Below are positions 10,297 to 23,165 of a DNA stretch of 64,000 nt, one piece after another. The notes below the pieces were generated by a model that was given only the letters and a program-made list of their open reading frames with translations, searched no databases and was not told the origin of the DNA. Within the stretch, counting starts at the first letter, position 1; the number at the start of each line of letters is the position of its first letter. Source of the DNA: Corylus avellana (lineage: Eukaryota > Streptophyta > Magnoliopsida > Fagales > Betulaceae); assembly GCF_901000735.1 (NCBI RefSeq), contig NC_081542.1, positions 19,793,093-19,857,092 of the forward strand. Reading direction: 5' to 3'. Position numbers and translations under genes: made by a program.

Positions 10297-13200
10297 TTGC
10301 CAGATGGCAAAGTTCAGAATAATTATGTCGCGCTCCATTTTAGTTCACGTCAGTCGCTACCTCAAAGAGATGTGTTACACATTTTTCTCTCTTTTTGCCA
10401 GATGGCAAAGGAGAATAAACCCAAAATTTTGTTTCTTATGGAAACAAAATGCTTACAAAAACGGATAGAATGGTTACAGGTGAAGTTAGCTTTCGTAGGG
10501 GCTTTCACTATGGATCCTGTGGTTCGTAGTGGTGGATTGGCATTACTTTGGAAAGGAGACGGGGAAGTAGAGATTCATAACTATTTTTAAGAAGACATAT
10601 TAATGCGATAGTAACAAAGGAGGGAGCATTGCCTTGGAAGCTCACACGTTTTTATGGTCATCCAGAATGGGCAAAGAGACATGAGGCGTGGGCCCTTTTG
10701 TCACACCTTAAGCATTACACTACGGATCCGTGGTTATGTATCGGCGATTTTAACGAAATTCTGGATCAATCGGAAAAATTGGGTGGGGCTATGAGGAGGG
10801 ATGCATAGATGGATCTTTTCCGATCTACTCTTGAAAGTTGTCAGCTTAGTGATTTGGGTTACTTTGGTCCCAATTTACGTGGATGAATTGTAAAATGCAT
10901 GGTACCTTCATTAAAGAAAGGCTAGATCGTGCAATAGCAAATAAAGAAAGGTGTGGCGTACATAAACAAGCAGAGGTTCACGTATTGGCAATGTGTTCGT
11001 CAGACCATAATCCTTTGTTGTTGAAGGTTTCTGAATCACAGGAGGAACATGTGTATTATCAAAGGGGTTTCAAAGTGGAAGCTAGTTGGATGCTTGATGA
11101 GGGTTACAATGCCATAATGAAGGAAGCATGGGATGGAGGGGATATAGGTGAGACAACTATCCATATGGCTAGATTGAAATTAGCCAACTTTCAAAGGGGT
11201 TTGAAGCGGTGGAGTGGGATCAAGTTTGGCAATGCGGAACGTGAGCTAAAAAGAAGAAGAAGAGAAAATAGCTGGTGCTTTTGCAGAGTGATACAAGACT
11301 GGACAACCTAGCAGTAATAAAAAATTTGCAAGAGGAGATAAATTTTATATTGGAGCAAGAGGATCTTCGGTGGAAGCAATGGGCAAAGCAAAATTGGTAT
11401 CAATATGGAGACCAAAATACTCCCTTTTTTCATGCTTAGGCAACCCTTAGAAAGAAAATTAATCAGATCAGGGTGATAAAGGATGAAGAGGGGAAGAGGG
11501 GAAGGAGTGGAAGAAACCTAAGGAAATCGGGGGAGCTCTTTGCAATTTCTTTCAAAAGCTGTTTTCAGCAGGAGAGACAAGGGGAGTGGAAGAGTGTCTT
11601 CAAGGGTTGGAGTCTCGTGTGACAGCCGAGATGAATGTCAAACTCCTTAGGGAATATTCTGTGGAGGAGGTGGAGATGGCTCTGAAACAAATGCATCATC
11701 TCAAATTCCCTGGCCCGGATGGTTATGCTGCTTGTTTCTACCAAAAAGCTTGGGCTACAGTAAAATCCGAGGTATGTTTGGCTGTTTTAGATTTCCTCAA
11801 TAAAGGTGTATTTGATAAGGATTTAAATGCTACTTACATAGCTCTTATTCTTAAGATAAAGAATCCATCCCATGTTACTGATTATCGTCCAATTAGTTTA
11901 TGTAATGCTCTATATAAGCTTATTGCAAAAGTAATTGCTAATCGGTTGAAAAAGGTGTTGCCTAGTATTATATCTTCGAATCAGAGCGATTTTATTCCAG
12001 GGCGGCTGATAACGGACAACATATTGGTAGCTTTTGAGGCATTGCATACAATGGACCGACAGTTAAAGGGGAGAGAAGGATACATGGCTTTGAAGCTCGA
12101 TATGAGCAAAGCTTATGATAGGGTGGAATGTAATTTTTTGGAGGCCATCATGCGGAAGATTGGTTTTGCTGACCGATGGGTACGAACGATCATGACGTGT
12201 GTTAGTACAGTGTCTTTCTCAGTTTTAATCAATGGTCAACCTCATGGTACCATTTTACCATCCCGAGGAATTCAACAGGGTGATCCACTATCACCCTATT
12301 TACTCATTATATGTGCCAAGGGATTAAGCACTTTACTCAATAGATCTGAGCTTGGTGGAGGTATTACAGGTCTTTCAATCATAAGAGGGGGTACGAGGTT
12401 GAATCATTTGTTTTTTTCCTGATGATAGTCTGCTTTTCTATAAAGCCAATACTATGGAATGACTTCATATTCAGGAGGTATTAAATGTATATGAGGAAGC
12501 ATCTGGACAGAAACTAAATAAGGAAAAAACTTCTTTGTTTTTTAGCAGAAATACCAATCCAGCGACAAAAGCTCATTTTATGTTTGTGGAAGGAGTGAGT
12601 TCGAGATAGGGATACGAAAAATATTTGGGGCTCCCTATTTTATTTGGATGTTCTCAAATTAGTGCATTTACTAATATCAAAGAGAGAATTTATGGTTGGA
12701 TGGAGAAATTCATTTTCCAAGCAGGAAAGGAGATACTTCTAAAGGCTGTAGTACATGTCATACCGACGTATACTATGAGTGTATTTCAGTTGCCTAAAGC
12801 TTTATGCAATGATATAAATTCTATGATGGCCTGATTTTGGTGGGGGCATAAGGAGAATGAAAAAAGGGTGGCTTGGATGAGTTGGGAATGGATGGGGCGG
12901 TCAAAGGAAAAGGGAGGATTGAGATATCGGGATTTGGAATGTTTCAATTTGGCTTTACTAGCCAAACAGGGATGGTGATTTCTACAGAATCCGGATACTT
13001 TGGCTGCAAGAGTATTTAAAGAAAAATATTTTTTACATGACAATTTTCTTGATTCAAGTTTAGGCTCTAACCCATCCTATGTGTGGAGGAGCATCTAAAA
13101 TGCAAAGAAGTTATTAAAGGCGGGTCTTTTATGGAGAGTCGGTGATGGTAGTTCTATCAAAATATGGAACGATAGGTGGATTCCAACACCAATATCATAT

Positions 13201-14500
13201 GAGATACAATCTCCAATCCAGTTGCTTGATCAAGATGCAAAGGTTTCTTCTCTTATTGATAATTCTACACGTTGGTGGAATGTTCCACTTGTCCAAGAAA
13301 TATTTAATATGGAGGAGGCGCATACCATCTGTAGCATGGCGATCTGTCTGGGAAGACAAGAAGATCGTCTAATCTGGTTGGGTACTAAGAATGAGAATTT
13401 TTCTGTCTGAAGTGCATATCATCTGGCCAAGGAGTGTGAGGAGGTTGAACAAGGGAGTTGTTCATCTGGTGAACAAATGTCAGCATTATGGCGAGCTGTT
13501 TGGCGTATCAAAATTCCAAGGGTGGTGCAAAATGTTTTATGGAAGGCCTGCAATAATATCCTTCCAACTAAGGATAATCTGTGTAGACGGGGTATTACAA
13601 CTGATTCGCTTTGTCCAATCTGTGTGAGAAGTGTAGAGACTGTGAGCCATATTCTATGGAGCTGTGAGGCTGCAAAAGATGTGTGGTCTGACTGTCTAAG
13701 ATCTATACAAAAATGTTCCAGTGATGTCGATAGTTTTTCGAATATTTTTGAAAGATTGGCAAGCAAATTGGGTGTGGAAGAGATGCAGCTTGTAGCTGGG
13801 GTTGCAAGACAGATATGGCTGCGTCGAAACACGGTGGTTTTTGGGGGGGGGATTTTCTCCCTCCGGCTACTTTGGTTCGGCAGGCTACTGAACAATTGGA
13901 GGGCTTTCTTAAAGCTGAGTAGAGCCGAAGCTATAGTAATAATACAGTTGCTAGGAATAGGTGTGTGAGGTGGCAGCGACCGGAGGTAGGATTCATTAAC
14001 CTTAACTGGGATGCGGGGATCAACAATGTGACTCGTTGAATGGGGGTGGGGATTATTGCACGGGATCACGGGGGTGCGGTGGTTGTTGCTATGTGTACAA
14101 GCAGACCTCTCATTACTGATCCAGCAACTGCAGAGGAGCTGGCGGCATGGATTTCAGCTCAATTTTGTTGCAGTTTGGGATTTACACAGATTGAAGTGGA
14201 AGGGGATGCAATGGAAATTATCCTAGCTCTCAAATGTGAAGATATTTGCAGGGGAAGATATGGTCATCTGGTGGAGGAAGCTAAGCAGCTTTTCAACCAA
14301 ACTTTGTCCTGGAGTGTTCAACATGTGGGGAGGGAGGCCAATACTGTTGCTCATCATCTTGCCAAATATGCAGCGTTGAGGGAGGAGGAGTTTATTTGGT
14401 TGTCAAACTTTCCAGATTTTATTCAAAATCTTGTAGACTCTGACCAAGAGGTTTTCGTTCAATGAGATAAAGGATATCCTTTCAAAAAAAAAAAAAAAAA
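10297..14500 (+). mobile_element. LINE-1-type non-LTR retrotransposon, decayed
   Basis: Domains run in order on the plus strand. The endonuclease covers about 10400-10950 (KPKILFLMETK, CIGDFNEIL), broken by a frame change near 10590, TAG at 10806 and TGA near 10884. Reverse transcriptase starts at 11586 (DYRPISLCNALYKLIAKVIANR, FIPGRLITDN, LKLDMSKAYDRVE, GIQQGDPLSPYL). A run of seven T at 12411-12417 then shifts the frame just before the catalytic DD motif. The RT C-terminal part covers 12625-13400. The zf-RVT domain is at 13477-13700, with Cys/His near SLCPICVR and VSHILWSC. An RNase H-like domain is at 14040-14465 (VGREANTVAHHLAK). A poly(A) tract (14484-14500) marks the 3' end. The start of the endonuclease domain is missing, so the 5' end is truncated or rearranged. 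Many stops make it inactive. Confidence 0.9.
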
Positions 14501-14900
14501 TTATCAATTTTGGGTGGATCAAGACTCGAGTCGAAAGAAAGGAGATTAATTTTTGAGAATCCACTTTACTTGAGCAAAGCCTAGCTTAAATATGGGCTCC
14601 TTTCACCGAGGCATTTAAGGGTAAATCCCAATACCCCAAATCCCAGAATTGGGGGTAGCCTAGGGACAAACATTTCGTGTCAGTAAGTTGCAGTGTTTAT
14701 ACCCTTCAGTTTAAGGGACCGCAGCAACGTTGGTCACATCCTATAAATTGATAAGCAACTGTAAATTGATAAGCATGATGTGACTCTGAGATTGCAGAAT
14801 TTGAGTTGAGATTGCAGAATTTGACTTGGAGGTTTGAGGACATCGTTTGTTCCATGGATATAATCCATGGGCTACCTCTTTTATTCATATTTGATTTGAG
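14501..14900. repeat. dispersed repeat R1, copy 2 (partial)
   Basis: It begins TTATCAATTTTGGGTGGATC immediately after the LINE poly(A), matching 4028 and 60000 onward, and ends near a duplicated ATTGCAGAATTTGA. The first half of R1 is absent here because the LINE lies at its edge. The stretch 14901-15618 is A/T-rich with a T-run at 15126-15146, and I see no gene in it. Confidence 0.65.
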
Positions 14901-16118
14901 TACATTGCTCTATTTATAGAGCTTGACATATGATTTGAATAATTTCAAATACAAACATATCCCTTAAATTAAGGCTAATGAATATCATTTAAATCCCTTG
15001 ATATAGGAAATACATATCAACAATTATCACAAAAAATTTATATCCTTAACAATCTCTCATCCTCAAAATGTATATCTTTAATTTGCTTTGTGATCCGTAC
15101 ACAGTCAAGAATTGAGGGCTAGTCTTTTTTTTTTTTTTTTTTTTTTGATATGTATATATCATATACATATTTCTAGTTAGCTTGTCTTTGTCCTTCTTAA
15201 ATGCTAATTCTGTGTAGGTAGTGCTTGGCCTCTTTCTAACACGTATATATATATAGGCAAAATCAATAAGTTTTATATATTATATACACTTGGGTTGTTG
15301 AAGTGTTATTATCATCTACATACTTAAAGACAGGACTGGAATCTCTATAAACAAACAATAATAGAAATCGTTGACTTTAGCCCGGAGACAAAAAAAAATA
15401 AAAATAAATAAATAAAAATAAAAAATTCTGATAAATTAAGCCCAAATAAATTTATAAGTTTTATGCTTCAAATCGTGTGGTTGGTGATTTTATTTTAAAT
15501 ATACTTGAATAAATCTTTAACTTGCAAGGATCTCCATAGATGGTTCACAAAAACTCAAAGGCTCGCGACATTTCCACCAACGAGAGTAATAATCAACAAA
15601 ATTCTCTCTTCCTTCTACATGGCCCAGGGAGAATCTAATAGTTTTAGTAATCATTCCATGATGGTTAAGTCGGGTAAAGCTGCATTATTGGAGAAGCCAA
15701 GTTTTGAAATATCTCAAGGAGCTGGCTTAAATGCTGGGTCATCACAAGGAGATCAATTTCTCGACATAGATGTAGAGAAGCCAAGCTTGAGCAAGGATTT
15801 TGACAACGAAACAATTAAGCGAGAGTAAGTGCCTTTCTTTTTATTAATTGTTGCTAAATACGAAATTTATTTTCCCTATATTCTATATTAGATTGATATC
15901 AAATATTATCTATTTAAGAGTTGATTGTAATCAAATCATTGTATTTACTTGTTATCCTGAATGAGGATCCTCTCCTAAATTGGATAATATCTAGTTAGTT
16001 ATGTTAGAAGGATATTTTTAAACAAAAAATATTTCTCTAATATAAATAACTGGATATTATCTAGTACAAAATTTTAAATAAACTGGGATCTGTTCATATA
16101 TATCATTAATTGCGAGTT

Positions 16119-17652
16119 TAATTAGACAAATAATTTACAATGGCATTAATTACCATTAATTGTTTGTTGTCCTTAGACAAATTTGAATTTTGAGGATAAC
16201 TTGTAGCCTAACTTGTAGCATAACTTGTAGAAAGAGTTTGAGTCGGTTAGATTAAGTTGGATAGAGTTACAACTAGTTGCAATAGAAGTACTTCTATTGC
16301 AATATTAGCGGCCACATATATAAAGATTTTTGAACCAACCTTTGCCAATGATCAAATTGATGCGCTGTTTTTATGGCAGATATAGCTTTGAAAATTCTGG
16401 AAAATGATCCAAATTTAGCGATTGCAAAGGATGCACATGGGAACACAGCATTGCAAGAGTTAGCCAGAAGACCTTTCTCCATTGGCGGCAAAAGCCAACT
16501 ATCAATCTGGCAAAGATGCTTAAACTCCTGTTAGTTTGTCTCCAACCAAAACTTTCTTTAATATATATAACATGTCCCAATTACTTGTTTAGTCTATTAC
16601 ATTAATCACAATATGATGACAATTTTACTCAAATCAGCTTGGAATTAATTGGAAAGTGGTCTTCCTTATGTGATATCTACTTCCTAAACTATATATACGA
16701 GAAATTCTGATGAAATAAGCTCCTTTTTATTTGACATGAAATCTATTATTCTCCCGACATTCATATTTCGAGTAATGTGATGCTTAGAAATTTGAATTAG
16801 TCAAATCCATGCCCGTTTGTTAGGATTCTCACGAAAATGAGATTCTCATATTTGCTTTATTAAATCCAATGCATCATGTAGGAATTATTTATGGGTTCCA
16901 AAATATCCTTATTGTTTATCCCTTCTAGTGCATAAGACCGTTTAATACAAAAGTGAATCTAATAGCATTTCTATTTTTTGTGAAATAAAATTTTTATGCA
17001 CAAATTTTACAGGTAAAATAAGTATTAATATTGCATGTTTATTAATATATAGTCAAACATACTCATATTGAGGGGTGTACATGCGGGCGAATATTAACCA
17101 CCTTCATCTACTATCCGCATATGCGGATGCAGATATATAGCAGTTTTAGGATTTGCGAATGCGGTTAATATATATTTTAGAAAAATGATTTATGTTAATA
17201 TTTTTTTTTTATCTTATCTTACAAATCAATCAATAGATTTCTAAACTTATGTGGACCACATACAAATTAATGGTGGACCTCACAAATTTAATGATTGATC
17301 AGTTGAATTTATAGGAATTCATGTGAAAAACATGAACAAATTATTGACACCAACCATTATAATTTGTGAATACGCTGAGAAAAGAGACAAAATTCACTAT
17401 TCACCTATCAAATATAACTAGCTGCATCCGTATATTAATTTGCCAATAATTTCACTATTCACTGAGGAAAGAGACAAAATTCATGCGGATAATTACGCTG
17501 AGGAAAGAGACAAAATTCACTATTCAACTAGAAAACTACTAGTTTAGCCATTTGCGAATAGAATTAGAGTCATCAGCATTAGGATGCATGGGAGCTTGTG
17601 GCATCCTATAAGTGCATCAAATGATACAAGAGAAGTGCCCGGGTTAGGGAAA
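16119..17652. repeat. direct duplication Y, copy 1 (intron 2 - exon 3 - intron 3)
   Basis: This stretch, plus 18588-18672 after the TRIM insertion, matches 19217-20710 at roughly 95% by eye. It contains exon 3 of pseudogene 1 and a segment with repeated GCGGATGC-like motifs (about 17080-17160). Copy 2 starts immediately after the N gap at 19217. The duplication is either real or an assembly artefact. Confidence 0.8.
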
Positions 17653-18533
17653 TGTTAGAATATTTTATATATTATTCTCTAGGTTTATTGTCTTTCCTAT
17701 TAGAGTTTATTCCCTACCTCAATTAGTCTAGGGTTTCTCGCCTATCACTCTTAACCTCTCTATATATAGAAGCCTATGTAATCATCATATAATGATCAAA
17801 ATAGACTCAATACAATGTAGTCATTATGTATGCTTTTGCTCTCTCTCTCTCTTCCGCTCTCTACATTATTTCAACATGGTATCATAGCTACTTTTTTGTG
17901 GCCTTTAACGTCATTGACGGTTTTGGGTGTTCTCTCCAACAATCTCATTGTTCCACTACATCCACCTGCCACGCTCTTCCATCCATCACCACTCGCCGGT
18001 CAGGTTTGGTGTGCCGATCTGATAACCGCCCAAGTGGGCTCATTTTTCTTTTTATTTTTGGCTCATTGATAGCCCTGGCCCATTGTCGGCCCCTTTTTGA
18101 ATTTTGGCTAGTCGTCGGCTCCTTTTTGGATTTTGATCCATTGTCAGCCTTAGCATGTTGTCGGCCCTTTTTTTGAATTTGCATTCACCAGCCACCTCCT
18201 GCTGTCGCTGGCCGCCCACCAGCGTTTATCTCCTCCGGCAATCGCCACCATCTATGGCTCATTCCCGGCCTCCGTTACCGCCGTCATCATTGTTTTAGAC
18301 TTCAAACTCAAGGTTCCAGAATATTCCACCTTAAGTTTGAAGGGGGATGTTAGAATATTTTATATATTATTCTCTAGGTTTATTGTCTTTCCTATTAGAA
18401 TTTATTCCCTACCTTAATTAGTTTAGGGTTTCTTGCCTATCACTCTTAACCTCTCTATATATAGAAGCCTATGTAATCATCATATAATGATCAAAATAGA
18501 ATCAATACAATGTAGTCCTTACGTATGCTTTTG

Positions 18534-18569
<36 letters not shown>

Positions 18570-18587
18570 CTCTACATTATTTCAACA
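17653..18587 (+). mobile_element. TRIM-like mini LTR retrotransposon
   Basis: Two direct LTRs, 17653-17876 (224 bp) and 18348-18587 (240 bp), begin TGTTAGAATATT and end TTATTTCAACA. The size difference is mainly a longer CT microsatellite in the second. The primer-binding site TGGTATCATAGCTAC (17877-17891) follows the left LTR and resembles the plant initiator tRNA-Met type. A purine tract TTTGAAGGGGGA precedes the right LTR. The 471-bp interior has no recognisable gag or pol, so it is non-autonomous. The duplicate at 20620-20650 lacks the element, giving an empty site (GTTAGGGAAATACGAC). No clean 5-bp target duplication remains. Confidence 0.85.
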
Positions 18588-18879
18588 AGACGACAAAACA
18601 TATATAAAGATACCAAAAATTAGGATACAAGTAACTGCGTTTAATGCATTACATTATCTTTGTTTTTTTCTTTGGGAAAATATATTATAAGTTCTTAGGT
18701 CAACGTGCTAAAATTAAAAACTCTCTAGGTGTTTTTTTTTTGGGGAAATTAACTCACTAGGTCAATCGAAACTACAATAAACTCCCTACCGTCAAAATTT
18801 TTTAATAGCCGTTAGGGCCACTCAAATCTCCCCATTTTACCTGATTAAAATATTAATTTTTTTTAAAAAATAATAATAA

Positions 18880-19116
18880 TAATTGCGCCACCCCTGGGTA
18901 CCCCCCACCCCCTAACGCCTAACCCCTATGGGGTGGTTTGCCCACCCCTGAGCTGGCTCGCGGCCACCCACTGGGTGGCTCGAGCCACCCCTTGGGTGGT
19001 TTGGGGTGGTTCGCGGCCACCCCTTTCCACCCATGTGGTGGCCACGAGCCACCCCAAACCACTTGGGGGTGGTTGCGAGCAACCCTAGGGGTGGGCAAAC
19101 CAACCTTGGGGTGGCT
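18880..19116. repeat. GC-rich inverted/tandem GGGTGGC repeat abutting a gap
   Basis: Alternating GGGTGGC and GCCACCC motifs (for example GTGGCTCGAGCCACCCC) give strong hairpin potential. The sequence ends at the N gap. The flanking 18673-18880 is A/T-rich and noncoding. It resembles the GGGTGG/CCACCC part of 31680-31930 in composition only. Confidence 0.6.
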
Positions 19117-19216
19117 NNNNNNNNNNNNNNNNNNNNNNNNNNNNNNNNNNNNNNNNNNNNNNNNNNNNNNNNNNNNNNNNNNNNNNNNNNNNNNNNNNNN
19201 NNNNNNNNNNNNNNNN
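19117..19216. other. assembly gap (100 N)
   Basis: One hundred N, the conventional placeholder for a gap of unknown length. It is flanked on the left by a hairpin-rich repeat and on the right by the start of duplication Y copy 2. Confidence 0.99.
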
Positions 19217-20710
19217 TAATTAGAAAAATAATTTACAATGGCATTAAATACCATTAATTGTTTGTTCTCCTTAGACAAATTTGAATTTGAGGATAACTTG
19301 TAGCCTAACTTGCAGCATAACTTGTAGAATGAGTTTGAGTCGGTTAGATTAAGCTGGATAGAGTTACAACTAGTTGCAATAGAAGTACTTTTATTGCAAT
19401 AATAGCGGCCACATATATAAAGATTTTTGAACCAACCTTTGCCAATGATCAAATTGATGTGCTGTTTTTATGGCAGATATAGCTTTGAAAATTCTGGAAA
19501 ATGATCCAAATTTAGCGATTGCAAAGGATGAACATGGGAACACAGCTTTGCAAGAGTTAGCCAGAAGACCTTTCTCCATTGGCGGCAAAAGTCAACTATC
19601 AATCTGGCAAAGATGCTTAAACTCCTGTTAGTTTGCCTCCAACCAAAACTTTCTTTAATTGCGTTGATATATATATATAACATGTCCCAATTAGTTGTTT
19701 AATCTATTACATTAATCACAATATGATGACAATTTTACTCAAATCAGCTTGGAATCAATTGGAAAGCCGTCTTAGGTGAATTAGTCAAATCCATGCCCGT
19801 TTGTTAGGATTCTCACGAAAATGAGATTCTCATATTTGCTTTATTAAATCCAATGCATCATGTAGGAATTATTTATGGATCCCAAAATATCCTTATTGTT
19901 TATCCCTTCTAGTGCATAAGACCATTTAATACAAAAGTGAATCTAATAGCATTTCTATTTTTTGTGAAATAAAGTTTTTATGCACAAATTTTACAGGTAA
20001 TATAAGTATTAATATTGCATGTTTATTAATATATAGTCAAACATACTCATATTGAGGGGTGTACATGCGGGCAAATATTAACCACCTTCATCTGCCATCC
20101 GCATATGTGGATGCAGATATATAGCGGTTTTAGGATTTGCGGATGCGGTTAATATATATTTTAGAAAAATGATTTATATCAATATTTTTTTTATCTCATC
20201 TTACAAATCAACTATTAGATTTTTGGACTTATGTTGACCATATACAAGTCAATAGTAGACCTCACAAATTTAATAGTTGATCAGTTGAATTTGTAAAAAT
20301 TCATGTGAAAAAGATGAACAAATTATTAATACCAAGCATTATAATTTGCATGCTGATAAAAGAAACAAAATTCACTATTCACCTATCAAATATTACTAGC
20401 TGCATCCGCAGATTAATTTGCCAATAATTTCACCATTCACTGAGGAAAGAGACAAAATTCATGCGGATAATTACGCCGAGGAAAGAGACAAAATTCACTA
20501 TTCAACTAGAAAACTACTAGTTTAGCCATTTGCGAATAGAATTAGAGTCATCAGCATTAGGATGCATGGGAGCTTGTGGCATCCTATAAGTGCATCGAAT
20601 GATACAAGAGAAGTGCCCGGGTTAGGGAAATACGACAAGACATATATAAAGATACCAAAAATTAGGATACAAGTAACTGCGTTTAATGTATTACATTATC
20701 TTTGTTTTTT
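19217..20710. repeat. direct duplication Y, copy 2
   Basis: It matches 16119-17652 plus 18588-18672 and contains a second exon 3 (19477-19626) of the ankyrin/PGG gene. It lacks the TRIM element. It continues at 20711 into the intron that leads to exon 4, so this copy is the one contiguous with the rest of pseudogene 1. Confidence 0.8.
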
Positions 20711-21002
20711 TCTTTTATTAAACTTTCACAATCATTTCTTACTATGGATCTTGTTAAAATAATGTACAAAGGGCAAATGTTTCTTTTTTACTAGACTATC
20801 TCTGAGTAAATTATCTTTTGAATTCTAGGGTTCAAAGGGATTTGTAACAAAGCTTTGATGTAGACATTAGCTCATCAATTAGTTGAAGGCCTTTGGAAAG
20901 GGGTTGTATTATTGCTAGACAATCAGTTGTCATCAATCATGGTTCACACTCATATGACTTTACTTATTGAGGCTGCAAAAGTAGGGAATATTGAATTCTT
21001 AA

Positions 21003-21884
21003 TGAAAAATCTAAAACGACTCCAAACGACACCTATTCAAATGTCTAGGTGATTCACAAATATTAAGCAGAATAAGATCTGACCTAACAATCAATAATCA
21101 ACCAAATACAGATATGTAATGAAAATCAAGAACACAGATATTTGGTTACGAAGAGGAAACCATTTAGAGAACTCTCTAAATGTAAAACCTCTCCGGGGCA
21201 GCCAAACCCAGGAAATCAATCAACTATAAGAAGAATAAGGAATACAAGAAGAATTACAAAACCTTTGCAATTTACTCTTCCTTGTACACGACAAGCGACC
21301 CACTTGACTTCTACCGCAGTAGCCCTTTCCAGAACATCTGGCACAATTCTTCTATAAGATTTCCTTTCATCGGAACTCCGATTGGCTTCACGTATTTAAT
21401 CCCTTCTCAAATAAGCTAGAACAATATCTCTCTCTAAGCTCTCTGATTTTGCTCTCCAAAAATACGTACGTATAAATGTAGCAAAATCGTGTTTAAATAG
21501 AAAATAAAACAGCCATGTCCGGACAGGGCTAATCTGGGGTCCGGACATGGCTAGGGTTACATATGCGTAACCTAGCGATGTCCGGACCTCCAACACTTGT
21601 GTCCGGACATCCCATAAAGATTGAGGCTTTCTGGAAATGGGGTCCGGACCCAGCTTCTGGTGGTCCGAACCTCTTCATCAAAATGCAGTTTCTGGAAATC
21701 AGGTCCGGACCCAGCTTCTGGCGGTCCGGACATGCCCTTCAATAAATATTTTCTGGAAATTGGGTCCGGACCTGGCTTCTGGTGGTCCGAACAGGGCCTT
21801 CTAGAATCTGCTTCCGGGACATGTTGAGGTGCTCATTTTCAACAACTTACATGCAAACCGAATGTGCCAAAACCTAAACTAACA
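21003..21884 (-). repeat. 3' LTR of the TR-GAG element with a 61-bp triplet repeat
   Basis: The full-length LTR contains three tandem 61-bp units, with CTGGAAAT starting at 21631, 21692 and 21753. Each carries paired GGTCCGGAC sites around CAGCTTCTGG. Further TCCGGAC sites lie at about 21517-21607. Confidence 0.85.
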
Positions 21885-21900
21885 AACTCCCCCTTTGGCC
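21885..21900 (-). promoter_or_regulatory. polypurine tract
   Basis: On the minus strand CCAAAGGGGGAGTT directly precedes the TGTTAG start of the 3' LTR, the expected plus-strand primer position. Confidence 0.8.
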
Positions 21901-22106
21901 ATTCGGGGACAAAAATATACAAGAAAATGACACATCAAAATCAACTCCCCCTTTTTGTCTCAGAAGGACAAAGGAGGCACACAAAAACAATTGAAATTCT
22001 AGAGTTAAAAAAAAACAAAGAAAAACAACCCATTAAACCTTTAAATAAGTAGACTAAAAAAAAATATTCTGCCCAAAAGAAGAACAAAACAAAACAGATG
22101 AGAAGA

Positions 22107-23165
22107 TCATTCTTGCCAAAAACTGTCCTTGATATACTTCACATCTTTCTCCAAAGTAGTTAGGCGGGTGGTTATAGCTTCGATGCTTTGGCCTTGAGTC
22201 GTCAGGCGGTTGTTGATAGCTTCAATGCTTTGGCCTTGGGCGTTAAGTAAGTCAATGATTTTATTTAATTGACTTTGTGTATCTGATGATTCCAAGGAAG
22301 ACGCAGCTGGAGGATCTTGAATGATTTGAGAAGCATGAGCAGCTGAAGCATGAAGCCTAAGTTGGGCATTTGACTTCATCATTGTTGCTTTGCCAAAATA
22401 ACCTTCAGGAGATTCCATATGTTCATTTGCAGCAATTTTTGGCAAAGTAGCGCGCAGAATCTTTGTGATGAGACCGCCATAAGGTAATGCAATAGAGTGA
22501 TCGTCATGGAGCTCAATCATAGTCAACACCATATGAGTGCATAAACAGAACTCTACACGGGTAATTATGCCATAAATCATCATTGCTCGTTCTATAGTCA
22601 CGTGACTATTTCGAGAGATTGGCCAAATATTATGCAGCACAATCCGTGTTAGCAGCCTCTCTGGAGCCCGTACATAACCAATCGGAATTTTGTTCTTGTT
22701 TTCGTCCCATACAAGCTTTCAACTCGGATTAAGAACCGCCATGATCTCCGCTTTAGTTGGTTGTGGCTCAGTCTCCAAAAATGGAAGCGGCTTCTCATTT
22801 GTCAAAGGAATCCCAGTAACTTCACTTATCAACTCAGGAGTGACATTGAGAGTTTTCCCTGAGACCTTGGTCTTGAATGACGGAGAATCAACCAAGTCAA
22901 TGTCTTCGATGTTGTAGTAGAATTCCCGAACTAATCGAGTGTATGCATTAACAGGAACGAACACAGAGGTCCATTGATTGGCCTAGAATATTTCATGAAT
23001 GAATCGAAACGGTTCCACTTGAAGATCATTTTGCTCTACTCCACGCTCGATCACAATGTTGCGTGTCAAAAGCTTGTCTTGTAAGATTGATTTTTCTTCT
23101 CGAGTGCGCTTCCTCCTTGGTGTGGATTCTGAATTTTGATACACCATTTTCTGTAGGGGTGTCAA
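22107..23165 (-). pseudogene. ORF3: putative plant transposon protein domain (PF20167-like) with coiled-coil tail
   Basis: The open segments 23165-22983, 22964-22719 and 22640-22107 lie in one frame, separated only by TAG (22983-22985), TGA (22719-22721) and short joins, so this copy has two nonsense codons. The central part (YTRLVREFYYNI, VSGKTLNVTPELISEVTGIP, LLTRIVLHNIWP, IALPYGGLITKI) fits the family called putative plant transposon protein, of unknown function. The C-terminus has the heptad-like repeat GQSIEAINNRL / GQSIEAITTRL and likely forms a coiled coil. The start is basic (RRKRTREEK). The first residues of the 23165 frame derive from the inserted MITE. The native start lies at ATGGTG near 23147 or at ATG near 23824, depending on splicing. 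Confidence 0.7.

Noticed and set aside
17071..17165. GAGGGGTGTACATGCGGGC start resembling a hAT MITE terminus with GCGGATGC repeats
   Set aside because: I could not find the matching inverted end or a target duplication, so it is left inside duplication Y without a class.
17826..18176. A 116-codon frame inside the TRIM element
   Set aside because: It starts in the LTR and crosses the primer-binding site; it has no gag similarity and low-complexity Pro/Ser/Leu content.
18912..19452. Frames running through N
   Set aside because: They are read across an assembly gap and a GC-rich inverted repeat; nothing can be inferred from them.
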